Of a stretch of 48,662 nt of DNA, positions 32,134 to 40,909 are shown in pieces. The stretch's first letter is position 1. Each line of letters starts with the position of its first letter. The notes below the pieces were generated by a model. It was not told the DNA's origin and searched no databases. It saw only the letters and a list, made by a program, of their open reading frames with translations. This DNA is from Candidatus Dactylopiibacterium sp. (GTDB taxonomy: Bacteria; Pseudomonadota; Gammaproteobacteria; Burkholderiales; Rhodocyclaceae). The stretch is taken from contig JAVHXQ010000027.1 in assembly GCA_031119555.1 (NCBI GenBank), forward strand, positions 1 to 48,662, read 5' to 3'. The translations under genes were made by a program, and so were the position numbers.

Positions 32134-33297
32134 ATGGATATCCAGTCCTCACTCGCCGATCGCGTCCGCGAGATCCCGCCGTTCCACGTCATGGAGTTGC
32201 TGGCGCGCGCGCACGCCCTGCAGGCGGAGGGGCGCGACATCATTCACCTGGAAGTCGGCGAACCCGATTTCGGCACACCGCCACCGGTCGTGGCGGCAGC
32301 GCAGCGCTTCCTCATGGCAGGCTCGGTGCGCTACACCCCCGCTCTGGGCCTGCCGGCCCTGCGCGAGGCCATCGCTGCGCACTATGCAGATCGACTGGGG
32401 GCCCGCGTGGATCCGGCGCGCATCGTCGTCACGGCGGGCGCTTCGGGCGCATTGCTGCTGGCGATCGCGACCCTCACGAACCCTGGCCAGGAATGGCTGC
32501 TGACCGATCCGGGCTACCCGTGCAACCGGCAGTTCGTCCAGGCCTTCAATGGTGTCGCCCGGCTGCTTCCGGTCGGCGCGGAAACCCACTACCAGCCCAG
32601 CCTGGCGCAACTGCGCGAGGCCTGGACGCCCGCCGCCCGGGGGGTGCTGGTGGCAAGCCCCGCCAACCCGACAGGCACCTTGCTGGACGCCACGCTGGGC
32701 GATGGCATGGCCGCGCTGATGCGCGAACTGGGCGGACAACTGATCGTCGATGAGATTTACCAGGGGCTCGTCTACGACGAAGCCGCCAGCACCATCCTGG
32801 CGCGTCATGACGACGTGTTCGTGGTCAACAGTTTCTCGAAGTACTTCGGCATGACCGGCTGGCGGCTAGGCTGGCTGGTCGTGCCCGAAGGCTATGCGAA
32901 GGCCGTCGAACGGCTCGCGCAGCACCTGTACATCGCCCCGTCCACGGTCGCGCAGCACGCAGCGCTGGCCGCGCTGCAGCCCGACTGCATAGCGATTCTG
33001 GAGGCACGCCGGCAAACGCTTGCACAGCGCCGCCACACGCTCGCGCGCGGGCTCGAGACACTGGGTTTCGGGCTGGATGCCGCGCCCCAGGGCGCCTTCT
33101 ACATCTACGCGCGAACGTCGGGCATCGCACCCGACAGCATGGTCCTGGCGCACCGGCTCCTGGAGCACGCCGGGGTTGCCTGCACGCCCGGCGCGGATTT
33201 CGGCGACTGGCGCGCGCGCGAGCACATGCGCTTCGCCTACACGGCGGACGAAGCGCGCCTCGAAGAGGCGTTGCAACGTATCCGGCAGAGCCTCTGA
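32134..33297 (+). CDS. PLP-dependent aminotransferase (class I/II)
   Basis: A fold-type I aminotransferase of 387 aa, most like aspartate/valine-pyruvate-type enzymes, cytosolic. The PLP Lys lies in VNSFSKYFGMTGWRLGW; LIVDEIYQGLVYD supplies the ring-stacking Asp region; IVVTAGASGALLLAIATL and VASPANPTGT bind phosphate and substrate; the C-terminal MRFAYT supplies the carboxylate-binding Arg. Substrate cannot be told. The ATG at 32134 is chosen by family agreement; an earlier in-frame ATG at 32101 with a purine-rich GGGAATGCGGG upstream is possible. Stops directly against the convergent transglycosylase gene (TGA-TCA). Confidence 0.88.
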   Translation: MDIQSSLADRVREIPPFHVMELLARAHALQAEGRDIIHLEVGEPDFGTPPPVVAAAQRFLMAGSVRYTPALGLPALREAIAAHYADRLGARVDPARIVVTAGASGALLLAIATLTNPGQEWLLTDPGYPCNRQFVQAFNGVARLLPVGAETHYQPSLAQLREAWTPAARGVLVASPANPTGTLLDATLGDGMAALMRELGGQLIVDEIYQGLVYDEAASTILARHDDVFVVNSFSKYFGMTGWRLGWLVVPEGYAKAVERLAQHLYIAPSTVAQHAALAALQPDCIAILEARRQTLAQRRHTLARGLETLGFGLDAAPQGAFYIYARTSGIAPDSMVLAHRLLEHAGVACTPGADFGDWRAREHMRFAYTADEARLEEALQRIRQSL

Positions 33298-34044
33298 TCA
33301 GGCCCTGGGTGCGGCGTCCTGCGCCGCAGCGGTGCGCGTCGGCGTGAGACGACGCATCTCGCGCAGACGTTCGAGTTCGCCCTGTACGCGATTGGCATAG
33401 TTCATCGAAGGATCGGAACTGGCGCCGCCATACATCTGCAGGCCCGCGTGCACGCTGCCCGTGGAGCGGATGTAGTGGCGCAGGATCTGCGTGCCCACGC
33501 GGATGTTCTCCATCGGATCGAACAACGCCGTTTCGCCCTTCTCGGTCGAAATGCGCTCCACGTGAAAGCGCGGGATGATCTGCATCAGCCCCTGCGCGCC
33601 GAACGAACTTTCGGCAAAGGGATTGAAGCGCGATTCCACCGTGATGACGGCGAGGATCAACATCGGATCGACGCCATTGGCCTGGCCCTCCTTGACGGCG
33701 GCCTTGACCAGCGATTCCACGACCACCGGCGACACGCGGTGCCGCTTGGCGATACCCGTGGCGACACGGCCATAACCCGCGGGCACGCCATGTTCCTTCT
33801 CGGCCACGGCAGCCTGCTCATCCAGGCCATCGAGCATGGCAACTTCCACGCTCTCGACCGGAGCTTCCGGCCGGTATCCGAACATGGTGCGCGGATCGAG
33901 ACCCTTCGCACCGAACTGGATCGATTGATACGCCACCAGAGCCATCACGATTGCGCCCACCATCACGAAACCACCATGCGCGAAATGCAGCACGAAAGTC
34001 AGGAAGTGGCGGAAGAACCGTGACAGTTTGACGAGGTGAGTCAT
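33298..34044 (-). CDS. lytic transglycosylase, SLT domain
   Basis: A 248-aa membrane-anchored murein lytic transglycosylase (GH23). One N-terminal helix (FVMVGAIVMALVAYQSI) is followed by a periplasmic region and the SLT domain, with the catalytic-Glu motif LAVITVESRFNPFAESSFGAQGLMQI and LRHYIRS, GLQMYGGASS towards the C-terminus; NYANRVQGELERLR is the usual final helix. The Shine-Dalgarno AAGGAG lies 8 bases upstream of the chosen ATG. Apparently monocistronic. Confidence 0.9.
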   Translation of the reverse strand: MTHLVKLSRFFRHFLTFVLHFAHGGFVMVGAIVMALVAYQSIQFGAKGLDPRTMFGYRPEAPVESVEVAMLDGLDEQAAVAEKEHGVPAGYGRVATGIAKRHRVSPVVVESLVKAAVKEGQANGVDPMLILAVITVESRFNPFAESSFGAQGLMQIIPRFHVERISTEKGETALFDPMENIRVGTQILRHYIRSTGSVHAGLQMYGGASSDPSMNYANRVQGELERLREMRRLTPTRTAAAQDAAPRA

Positions 34045-34491
34045 TCTGACGCTCCTTTTTCCATGAACCGGCGAATCCCGGACACGAGGCATGAACCCAG
34101 CGTCTTCGGGCAAAAGGGGTGAAACCGGTTCCAGTCGAGACCGATGGCGCGCGCATTCAGGGCGAAAGCGGTTGCGGCCATCTCAAGTGGGGTTCGACAG
34201 GGTCTGGTCTGCGAACCTCACGGACATCGAGTCGGATCATCAACAATGTGAAGACCCGCGACGACGTTATTGAACCATCAGGGCATAGGGATGCGGTGTG
34301 GCAGTGTGTTTCCGGTCTGCGGCCCCCGCCGCGACCACGCTGCCGTCTCAATGATGCGCGGCAGTCTATTGATTTGAATGAACAATGTCAAACCAGCCCG
34401 ACCTGCGGCATGCCAGCGCAATCCCGTTGGCATTTTTCGCATGCGCCACCGGCATGCGGTGAACATGCCCTGCGGCTACCCGTGGGGGCAG
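34045..34491. other. 450-bp intergenic stretch
   Basis: No convincing gene, RNA or repeat is seen between the transglycosylase promoter region and the next terminator. Open frames here lack Shine-Dalgarno sequences and recognisable composition. Confidence 0.4.
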
Positions 34492-34515
34492 AAAAAACGG
34501 GGCCTGGGGCCCCGT
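34492..34515 (-). terminator. Rho-independent terminator of the histone-like gene
   Basis: On the minus strand ACGGGGCC-CCA-GGCCCCGT is followed by T6. It ends the leftward gene at 34540. Confidence 0.88.
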
Positions 34516-34539
34516 CTGGATACGTCGGCAAGAGCGCAT

Positions 34540-35673
34540 TCAGCGTGCGCGCGAACCGCTCGGGAAAGGCCAGTTCTTGGCCAGGTTCAAGGAAGACTTG
34601 AGTCCCGGCGTGGCGGCCGTCGAAGGCGTGACAGGCTTGTCGGCGGAAGCACCGGAAGCGCTCGCTGCAGGAACAGACGCCGGAGTTGCCGCAGCGGAAG
34701 CAACGACCGGCTCAGCTTTTTTTGCGACTGCCTTCCGGGGCTTGGCGGCCTCTTTCTTGGGCACGGACTTGGCCGGCGTCGCGGCTGTCTTCACGGGCTT
34801 CGCGGGGGCCGCCACCGGCTTGGCCGGCTTTGCGGACTTGGCGGGCGCGGGCGCCACCGACTTGGCCGCCGGCTTTGCCGCGGGTTTCACGGCGGGCTTG
34901 GCAGCAGCGGCCTTGGCGGCCGGAGCGGACTTGCCCGCCGTGGCCTTGCTGGCCGCTTTGGCCGGCACCTTGGCGGCCGGCTTGGCAGCCGATGCCGTTG
35001 TCGTAGCCTTCTTCGCCACCGTCCTGGCCACAGGCTTCGCCGCGACCTTGGGAGCAGCCTTGGCCGGCGCAGCCTTGGAGGCGGTCTTCGGAGCAACCTT
35101 GCTGGCGACCTTCGCGGCGGCGGGCTTCGCCGCGACCGCCTTGCTCGCCGGCTTGGCCGCGGGCTTCGCGCTCGCCTTGGCGACACTGGCCTTGGCTGGC
35201 GCCTTGGCGGCGGCAGGCTTTGCAGCGGACTTGGCGGCGGTGACCTTGGGCGCCGCCTTGGCGGCGGACTTGGAAGCGGCGGGCTTCGCCGCAGGCGCGG
35301 TCTTGGCGCGGGTCGTCTTCGCCGCAGCGGTGGCGCTTGCAGGCTTGGCGGCCGGCTTGGCAACCGATTTTGCCGCTGGTTTGGCCGCGGCCTTCGCCGG
35401 AGCCTTCACGCCGCTCGCGGCCTTCGCCTTGGCCGCAGGCGCGGCCTTGAGCGTGGTGGCCGCCGCCTTCGTGGCAGCAGGCTTGGCCGGCGCGGCCTTC
35501 TTCGCCGGTGCGGGTGCCGCGGCCTTCGTCGCTACGGCGGCACGCGCAGCCGTGGCAGGCTTCGCCACGGCCTTGCCGGCGGGCTTGACGGCCGCCGTCT
35601 TCACTGCGGGCTTGGCCGCAGCCTTCGCGGTCGCCTTGGGCGCCGCTTTCTTGACCTTCTCTTCTTTTGCCAT
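34540..35673 (-). CDS. Lys/Ala/Pro-rich histone H1-like protein (AlgP/PhaF-like)
   Basis: A 377-aa low-complexity protein made almost wholly of KPAAK, AAKPA and KAAPK-type repeats (over half Ala plus Lys), with a less repetitive C-terminus (LKSSLNLAKNWPFPSG). It starts MAKEEKVKKAAPK behind a strong AGGAGG. Such proteins resemble eukaryotic histone H1 tails, AlgP of Pseudomonas and PhaF granule/nucleoid proteins, and are expected to bind DNA. No phasin domain is visible, so a PHA role is not shown. The repeats leave long open frames on the opposite strand too, which are judged to be artefacts. Confidence 0.85.
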   Translation of the reverse strand: MAKEEKVKKAAPKATAKAAAKPAVKTAAVKPAGKAVAKPATAARAAVATKAAAPAPAKKAAPAKPAATKAAATTLKAAPAAKAKAASGVKAPAKAAAKPAAKSVAKPAAKPASATAAAKTTRAKTAPAAKPAASKSAAKAAPKVTAAKSAAKPAAAKAPAKASVAKASAKPAAKPASKAVAAKPAAAKVASKVAPKTASKAAPAKAAPKVAAKPVARTVAKKATTTASAAKPAAKVPAKAASKATAGKSAPAAKAAAAKPAVKPAAKPAAKSVAPAPAKSAKPAKPVAAPAKPVKTAATPAKSVPKKEAAKPRKAVAKKAEPVVASAAATPASVPAASASGASADKPVTPSTAATPGLKSSLNLAKNWPFPSGSRAR

Positions 35674-36113
35674 CTTCACACCTCCTAATGAGCACCGATC
35701 AGGTTAGTCACTGCACAGGGGCACCATTCCGAATGCGCTACGGATGGTGTTGAAGCCGCGCGGTCACGCGGCAACGGGAAGAAATGCCAACGGCATCGCG
35801 CGTCGAAAAGGACGGCCGATGTCGAACGCGGAGAAACCGGGGAAAAAGAATGGGCGCGAAGGCCGACGGACATGGCGGCGGCACGTCGCACCGTGGGGTG
35901 CGAAGCCGCCCTGAAGCGAGGATCCTGGATCGGTCGAGCAAGGTTCACCGGCGCCACGTGGATCTGTTGGATGATCCCTATCGTTTAATGCAAAACGAGA
36001 GGCGAATCAAGACTTTTCTTGCGTAAATTTCACATCGCGCACATGTTTCGTCGCGCGCCGGTTGATGCGCGTCAACGGCCGCAGTCGCCCATGCCCCAAG
36101 CCAAACGACAATG
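35674..36113. other. 440-bp intergenic stretch upstream of the histone-like gene
   Basis: Should hold the promoter of the histone-like gene. A more AT-rich patch at 35975-36025 includes the short inverted repeat CAAGA-CTTT-TCTTG (36009-36022). No gene is supported. Confidence 0.4.
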
Positions 36114-36692
36114 TCATAGCGTTGCAGGCGGCGGTTCATGCCTGCAGCGGGCCATGCCGGTCGCGATCGCAGACCAGTCGAAGCAGGGTCCGGGGTCCGT
36201 CTTGCGCCCCGGCGCGATGTCGCTGTGGCCCTGCACGTCAACGATGGGGAGGTGCCTTGCCAGCACGCCGAGCAAGGCGTCCAGCACGCGGTACTGGACG
36301 GGTTCGAAAGGCAGTGTGTCGCAGCCTTCGAGTTCGATGCCGACGGAAAAGTCGTTGCAGCGCTCGCGCCCTCGCCAGGACGACGCGCCCGCATGCCAGG
36401 CACGTGCGCCCACGGGCACGAACTGGATCAGCTCGCCATCGCGACGGATGAAGAAGTGCGCCGAGACGCGCAACTGCACGATCCCGGCATAGTAGGGATG
36501 TTCGTCGGCCGCCAGCGTGTTGGTGAAGAGCTGCGCCACGCCGGAGCCGCCGAACTGGTCGGGCGGCAGGCTGATGGCATGGATCACGACAAGCTCGACG
36601 GCGCTGCCGGGGGGGCGCTCGTCGCAGTTGGGCGAGACGATGCGGCGCGCGCTGCTCAGCCAGCCCGACGCGTCGATGGAGGACGCGCTCAC
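36114..36692 (-). CDS. ampD: 1,6-anhydro-N-acetylmuramyl-L-alanine amidase AmpD
   Basis: Cytosolic zinc amidase (192 aa) that removes the stem peptide from recycled anhydromuropeptides and so keeps ampC-type beta-lactamase inducers low. Zinc ligands are visible: VVIHAIS (His), and QGHSDIAPGRKTDPGPCFDW (His and Asp); FSVGIELEG holds the conserved Glu, and HFFIRRDGELIQFV is typical of amidase_2. The start is GTG, overlapping the pilR stop (GTGA, 36689-36692), which fixes it. Co-transcribed with pilS-pilR, a grouping found in many betaproteobacteria. Confidence 0.93.
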   Translation of the reverse strand: MSASSIDASGWLSSARRIVSPNCDERPPGSAVELVVIHAISLPPDQFGGSGVAQLFTNTLAADEHPYYAGIVQLRVSAHFFIRRDGELIQFVPVGARAWHAGASSWRGRERCNDFSVGIELEGCDTLPFEPVQYRVLDALLGVLARHLPIVDVQGHSDIAPGRKTDPGPCFDWSAIATGMARCRHEPPPATL

Positions 36693-38077
36693 TCGCCCTC
36701 GCTCCCGCGTTCGCCTTTCATGCCCAGCCGCTCCATGCGATAACGCAAGGAGCGGAAGGTCACGCCCAGCACGCGCGCGGCGGCGGTGCGATTGCCCGAG
36801 GTCTTGCCCAGCGCGTCGTGAATGGCCTGGCGCTCGACGCGGTCCAGGTAGTCCTGCAGCGGCGCGCCGGCGTCCCCGCCAGCCCCCTCGCCCGCGTCGC
36901 AATCGGCGGGGTCGAGGTAGAGGTCGTCGACTTCGATTTCTTCGCCGATCGAAAGCGCCATCGCGCGTTCGAGGATGTTTTCGAGCTCGCGCACGTTGCC
37001 GGGAAACGCATAGGCCAGCAAGGCGCGCTCGGCCGGCGGCGACAGGCGCGGCGGGCGCACTCCGGCCTCCTGCGCGAGCCGCTGCATGATGGTGCCGGCC
37101 AGCGGCAGGATGTCGTCCTGACGCTCGCGCAGGGGCGGCATGCGCAGCTCGATCACGTTGAGGCGATAGAACAGATCCTGGCGGAAGCGGCCCTGCTCCA
37201 CGCGCTCGCGCAGGTTCTGGTGCGTCGCGCAGATGATGCGGACATCCACCGCCTGCTCCTGCGTGTCGCCCAGGCGACGCACGCGCTTTTCCTGGATCGC
37301 GCGCAGGAGCTTGACCTGCATCGCGAGCGGCAGGTCGGCCACCTCATCGAGAAACAGCGTGCCACCGTGGGCGGCGTGGAAGAAGCCTTCGCGATCGCTG
37401 TCCGCACCCGTGAAGGCGCCCTTGCGCGAGCCGAAGAATTCGCTCTCCATGAGGTTCTCGGGAATCGCGCCGCAATTGACGCCCACGAAGGGCCGCCCGC
37501 TGCGCGCGCCGCAGGCGTGGATGAGGCGCGCCGCGCGCTCCTTGCCACTGCCGGACTCGCCCGAGATATAGACCGGCGCCAGGCTGCGCGACAGCCGCTC
37601 GATCAGGCTGCGCACCTGGCGCATGCTCGCGGATTCTCCGGTCAGCTGGGTCGCGACGGGGTTGGCATCCTCGGCCTGACGCGACGGCATCTCGAGCGCC
37701 GAGCGCACGAGCGCGCGCAACTGATCCAGCGCGACCGGCTTGGAGAGGTAATCGAACGCGCCCGCCTTGAGCGCCGCCACGGCGTTGTCGGTGCTGCCGT
37801 GCGCGGTGATCACGGCCACCGGCAGGTCGCGACAGTGCGCAGCGATGTAGCGCACGATCTCCAGCCCCTCGCCGTCGGGCAGGCGCATGTCGGTCAGACA
37901 GAGGCGGAACTGGCGGTCCCGCAGTTTCTCCTTCGCTTCGCCGACCGAGCCGGCGGCCTCCACGCCCAGCCCGAAGCGCACGAGCGAAAGCTCGATGAGC
38001 TCGCGGATGTCTTCCTCGTCATCGACAATCAGTACGTCGGCGCCACGCATCCGCCGCCGATCGTTCGCTTCGCTCAT
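36689..38077 (-). CDS. pilR: sigma-54 response regulator PilR
   Basis: NtrC-type activator (462 aa) partnering the adjacent PilS kinase; in Pseudomonas PilR switches on pilA. Receiver domain with phospho-Asp63 (CLTDMRLPDGEG) and KPVALDQL; central AAA+ domain with Walker A SGESGSGKE (about 172-180), sigma-54 contact loop GAFTGA (220-225, inside SRKGAFTGAD), Walker B GGTLFLDEVADL; C-terminal Fis-type helix-turn-helix (TSGNRTAAARVLGVTFRSLRYR). All essential residues are present. Overlaps pilS by 4 bases. No pilA gene is in the window. Confidence 0.94.
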   Translation of the reverse strand: MSEANDRRRMRGADVLIVDDEEDIRELIELSLVRFGLGVEAAGSVGEAKEKLRDRQFRLCLTDMRLPDGEGLEIVRYIAAHCRDLPVAVITAHGSTDNAVAALKAGAFDYLSKPVALDQLRALVRSALEMPSRQAEDANPVATQLTGESASMRQVRSLIERLSRSLAPVYISGESGSGKERAARLIHACGARSGRPFVGVNCGAIPENLMESEFFGSRKGAFTGADSDREGFFHAAHGGTLFLDEVADLPLAMQVKLLRAIQEKRVRRLGDTQEQAVDVRIICATHQNLRERVEQGRFRQDLFYRLNVIELRMPPLRERQDDILPLAGTIMQRLAQEAGVRPPRLSPPAERALLAYAFPGNVRELENILERAMALSIGEEIEVDDLYLDPADCDAGEGAGGDAGAPLQDYLDRVERQAIHDALGKTSGNRTAAARVLGVTFRSLRYRMERLGMKGERGSEGE

Positions 38078-39627
38078 TCGCTTCTCCTGAATCCCAGCCT
38101 GAACTTCGCCCCCCCCTCGGCCTCGATGAATTCGAGACTCGCGCCATTGGCCTCGGCCAGCTCGCGCGCCGTGTAGAGGCCCAGGCCGGTTCCGCGCGCC
38201 GCCGACGTGAAGAAGGGTTCGAAAAGCTTGCCACGGTCGGTGGCGGGCACGCCGGGGCCGTCGTCCTCCACGCGCAATTCGCCGTGCCCTTCATCGAGCG
38301 CGCGCACGCGCACGACGACGCTGCCGGGTGTGCCCGAGCCATGGCGACAGGCATTGTCGAGCAGATTGGCAAGGATCTGGTAGGCATGCGTGCGATCGAA
38401 GTCCAGCCAGCACGGATCGTGCGGCGCGAGTACCACGGCCTGCGCGGCGGCCGGGTTGCGCTCGACGTACTCATCGAGGAATGCGCGGCAGAACGCGCCG
38501 AGCTCCAGACGCTCCGGCACGACGCGATCGCGGCGGCCGAGTTCGAGCACGTCGCGCACGATGCGTTCGATGCGCGCGGTGTTGTCGTGAATGATGCGCA
38601 CGAGCCGCTGCTGGACCTCGACGCGCTTTTCTTCGAGCAGCAGCTCGCCCGCATGCGAGACCGACGAGAGCGGGTTGCGGATCTCATGGGCGATGTTGGC
38701 CGTGAGCCGCCCGAGCGCGGCGAGCTTGATCTGGCGCGCCCGCGTGAGCGCGCGATCCATGTCCTCGACATACAGGATCACGTCTCCGCTCTCGCCCGTG
38801 GCGACCCGGCGCACCTGCAGGCTGCGCGCGCCCTGCCCTTCGGCCTCGGGCAGGCGCAGCCCCTGCACGGCGTCGTGGCCGAGGCCAGCGAGGGCCGGCG
38901 CGCAGCGCGCGAGCGGTCGCCCCGGATCGAGCCGCGCGCCCAGCAGATCGTCGGCACGCGGATTGGCCTGGCGCACGACGCCATCGGCGCTGATCACGAT
39001 CACCCCTTCCTGCATGTCTTCGATGATGCGGGCGTTGATGCGCATCTGCCGCGCGAGGTCGTCGCCGCGCTGACGCGCGAGCGCTTCGTTGGCGAGCGCC
39101 CGCCGCGCCAGCATGCGCGCGATCAGCGCCACGGCGAAGAACCCCAGGCAGACGATGCCGACCTGCGGGAACTCCGCCACCCCCGCGCCCTCCTGCCAGA
39201 CGCGCAGAACCTGCTCGGCCAGCACGGTGATGGTGGCAAGCGCGGCCGCGCCCAGCACCATGCGTCCCTGGCCCACGAGGCCCGCGCCGGCGATGGTCGT
39301 CATCATCAGGAAAGGCAGCCCGCTGCGGTAGCCGCCGCTCGTGTAGAGGAAACTCGCAAGCACGAGGATGTCGAGCGTGATCTGCACGCCCAGCGTGCGC
39401 TCGCCATAGCGGGGGCTTCCCGCATGCAGCAGCAGGAACGCAAACGCGAGCACCCAGTAGAGGATCACGGTAGCCGCGAACAGCTCGGGCGACTTCTGCC
39501 CGAAACTCATCACGCCGCCAAAGATCGCGAACGCACTGGCGACGACGATGCGATACAGATTGAAGTAGCGGATCGAGACCGTCCGCGAATCGCGCATTCC
39601 CCACCCGGGGAAGAGCCCGGCCGTCAT
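38074..39627 (-). CDS. pilS: sensor histidine kinase PilS
   Basis: Inner-membrane kinase of 517 aa. Hydrophobic helices occupy about residues 22-175, as in the PilS six-helix sensor; a PAS domain follows (about 200-290: IIEDMQEGVIVISADGVVRQANPRADDLLG), then the HisKA domain with phospho-His314 (TANIAHEIRNPLSSVS) and the ATPase domain with N box LANLLDNACRHG and G boxes DDGPGVP and GTGLGLY. The ATG overlaps the stop of the preceding PP0621-like gene, fixing the start; an ATG ten codons later is possible. Confidence 0.93.
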   Translation of the reverse strand: MTAGLFPGWGMRDSRTVSIRYFNLYRIVVASAFAIFGGVMSFGQKSPELFAATVILYWVLAFAFLLLHAGSPRYGERTLGVQITLDILVLASFLYTSGGYRSGLPFLMMTTIAGAGLVGQGRMVLGAAALATITVLAEQVLRVWQEGAGVAEFPQVGIVCLGFFAVALIARMLARRALANEALARQRGDDLARQMRINARIIEDMQEGVIVISADGVVRQANPRADDLLGARLDPGRPLARCAPALAGLGHDAVQGLRLPEAEGQGARSLQVRRVATGESGDVILYVEDMDRALTRARQIKLAALGRLTANIAHEIRNPLSSVSHAGELLLEEKRVEVQQRLVRIIHDNTARIERIVRDVLELGRRDRVVPERLELGAFCRAFLDEYVERNPAAAQAVVLAPHDPCWLDFDRTHAYQILANLLDNACRHGSGTPGSVVVRVRALDEGHGELRVEDDGPGVPATDRGKLFEPFFTSAARGTGLGLYTARELAEANGASLEFIEAEGGAKFRLGFRRSE

Positions 39628-39878
39628 GAGCGTTCGCGTCGCATGCCCAGGCGCGCGTGCTCCGCGCAGCAGAAATACGCCTCCTGCGCGCGCACCGCTT
39701 CGCTATCCGGCACGAGCAGACCGCACTGCGCGCACTCGCGCATGGTCTCGACTTCGCGCGGCGCTTCGTCGCGACGCCCGGCCGGGCCGGGGCGCACGCC
39801 CTCCTGGCGCTGCGCCCACCAGCGGCGCACGTAGAAAATCGCCAGCAGGACGAGGATGAACAGCAACAGCTTCTGCAT
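39624..39878 (-). CDS. PP0621-family protein with a Cys-rich motif
   Basis: An 84-aa protein with one N-terminal transmembrane helix (LLLFILVLLAIFYV), a basic linker (RRWWAQRQEG) and a C-terminal putative zinc module (ECAQCGLLVP, then YFCCAEH). This agrees with the PP0621 family, a small conserved gene commonly found beside pilS-pilR in Beta- and Gammaproteobacteria. Function unknown. It overlaps pilS by 4 bases and leads the PP0621-pilS-pilR-ampD operon. Confidence 0.85.
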   Translation of the reverse strand: MQKLLLFILVLLAIFYVRRWWAQRQEGVRPGPAGRRDEAPREVETMRECAQCGLLVPDSEAVRAQEAYFCCAEHARLGMRRERS

Positions 39879-39975
39879 GAGCGCTCCACAAGGACAGGAG
39901 GCCGAAGTGTAGCGCCTCCTGCGCCGCCCTAGCGCACGCCCGGCGCACGCCGGAACCTCGCGGGCCCCGCCCGCC

Positions 39976-40851
39976 TCATTCGCCCGCGCTCATGCGCTCG
40001 AGCAGCTTGATGACGGAGATCGTGTCCTGCTCGCCGTCGCCGCCCCCGACCAGCACGTTGAAGAGCTGCGCGGCGATCGCCGATGTCGGCGTCATGATGC
40101 CCAGGCGGTGCGCCTCGTCGAGCACGATCCGCATGTCCTTCTGATGCATCCAGGCCTTGAAGCCCGGCTTGAAGTTGCGATCCAGCATGCGCTGGCCGTG
40201 GTTCTCGAGCACCTTGCTGCCCGCGAAGCCGCCCAGCATGGCTTCACGCACCCGCACCGGGTCCACGCCCGACGCACGCGCGAAGTTCAGCGCCTCGGCC
40301 ACCATCAGCACGCCCACCCCGGTCAGGATCTGGTTGCAGGCCTTCGTCACCTGCCCCGCGCCCGACGCGCCGATGTAGGTCACGCTGCGCCCCATGGCGC
40401 CCAGCGCCGGCAGCGCGCGTTCATACGCGGCTTCTTCACCGCCGACCATGATGGTCAGCGTGGCCTGGACCGCTCCGATCTCGCCGCCCGACACGGGCGC
40501 GTCCAGCATGCTCACGCCCCGCGCCGCGAGGCGCTCGGCGATGCTGCGCGCGGCACTCGGCGCAATCGTGCTCATGTCGACGTGAATGAGGCCGGCGGCC
40601 GCCCCCTCGGCCACGCCCTGCGGGCCCAGCGTCACCTGCTCGACGTCGGGCGCGTCGGCCACCATGCTGATGACGATCTCGCTCTGCGCCGCCACTTCCG
40701 CCGCGCTGCGACAGCCCCGGGCACCCGCCGCGAGCAGCGGTTCGAGCGAGGCCTCACGCCTCGACCACACCGCCAGCTCGTGGCCCGCCCCGATGAGATT
40801 GAGCGCCATGGGACGCCCCATGATGCCCAGCCCGATGAAACCAATCCTCAT
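39976..40851 (-). CDS. beta-hydroxyacid dehydrogenase (GarR/GlxR-like)
   Basis: A 291-aa NAD(P)-dependent oxidoreductase of the 3-hydroxyisobutyrate dehydrogenase family, probably 2-hydroxy-3-oxopropionate (tartronate semialdehyde) reductase. The Rossmann motif GFIGLGIMGRPMALNL is at the N-terminus; substrate-binding DAPVSGGEIGA lies around residue 120; the catalytic Lys is in GAGQVTKACNQ. The C-terminal helical domain is complete. Substrate cannot be decided from the sequence. Divergent from ybiB with a 58-base gap. Confidence 0.9.
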   Translation of the reverse strand: MRIGFIGLGIMGRPMALNLIGAGHELAVWSRREASLEPLLAAGARGCRSAAEVAAQSEIVISMVADAPDVEQVTLGPQGVAEGAAAGLIHVDMSTIAPSAARSIAERLAARGVSMLDAPVSGGEIGAVQATLTIMVGGEEAAYERALPALGAMGRSVTYIGASGAGQVTKACNQILTGVGVLMVAEALNFARASGVDPVRVREAMLGGFAGSKVLENHGQRMLDRNFKPGFKAWMHQKDMRIVLDEAHRLGIMTPTSAIAAQLFNVLVGGGDGEQDTISVIKLLERMSAGE

Positions 40852-40909
40852 GTCGAAATCCTTTTTGCACGGATGTTGTGCGAAAAACGCAAATAGCGAT
40901 AATCGCCCC

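Noticed and set aside
34577..35707. Long open frames on the strand opposite the histone-like gene
   Set aside because: They encode Ala/Gly/Leu-rich low-complexity chains that mirror the KPAA repeats; they lack a ribosome site, while the minus-strand gene has a perfect AGGAGG and a terminator.
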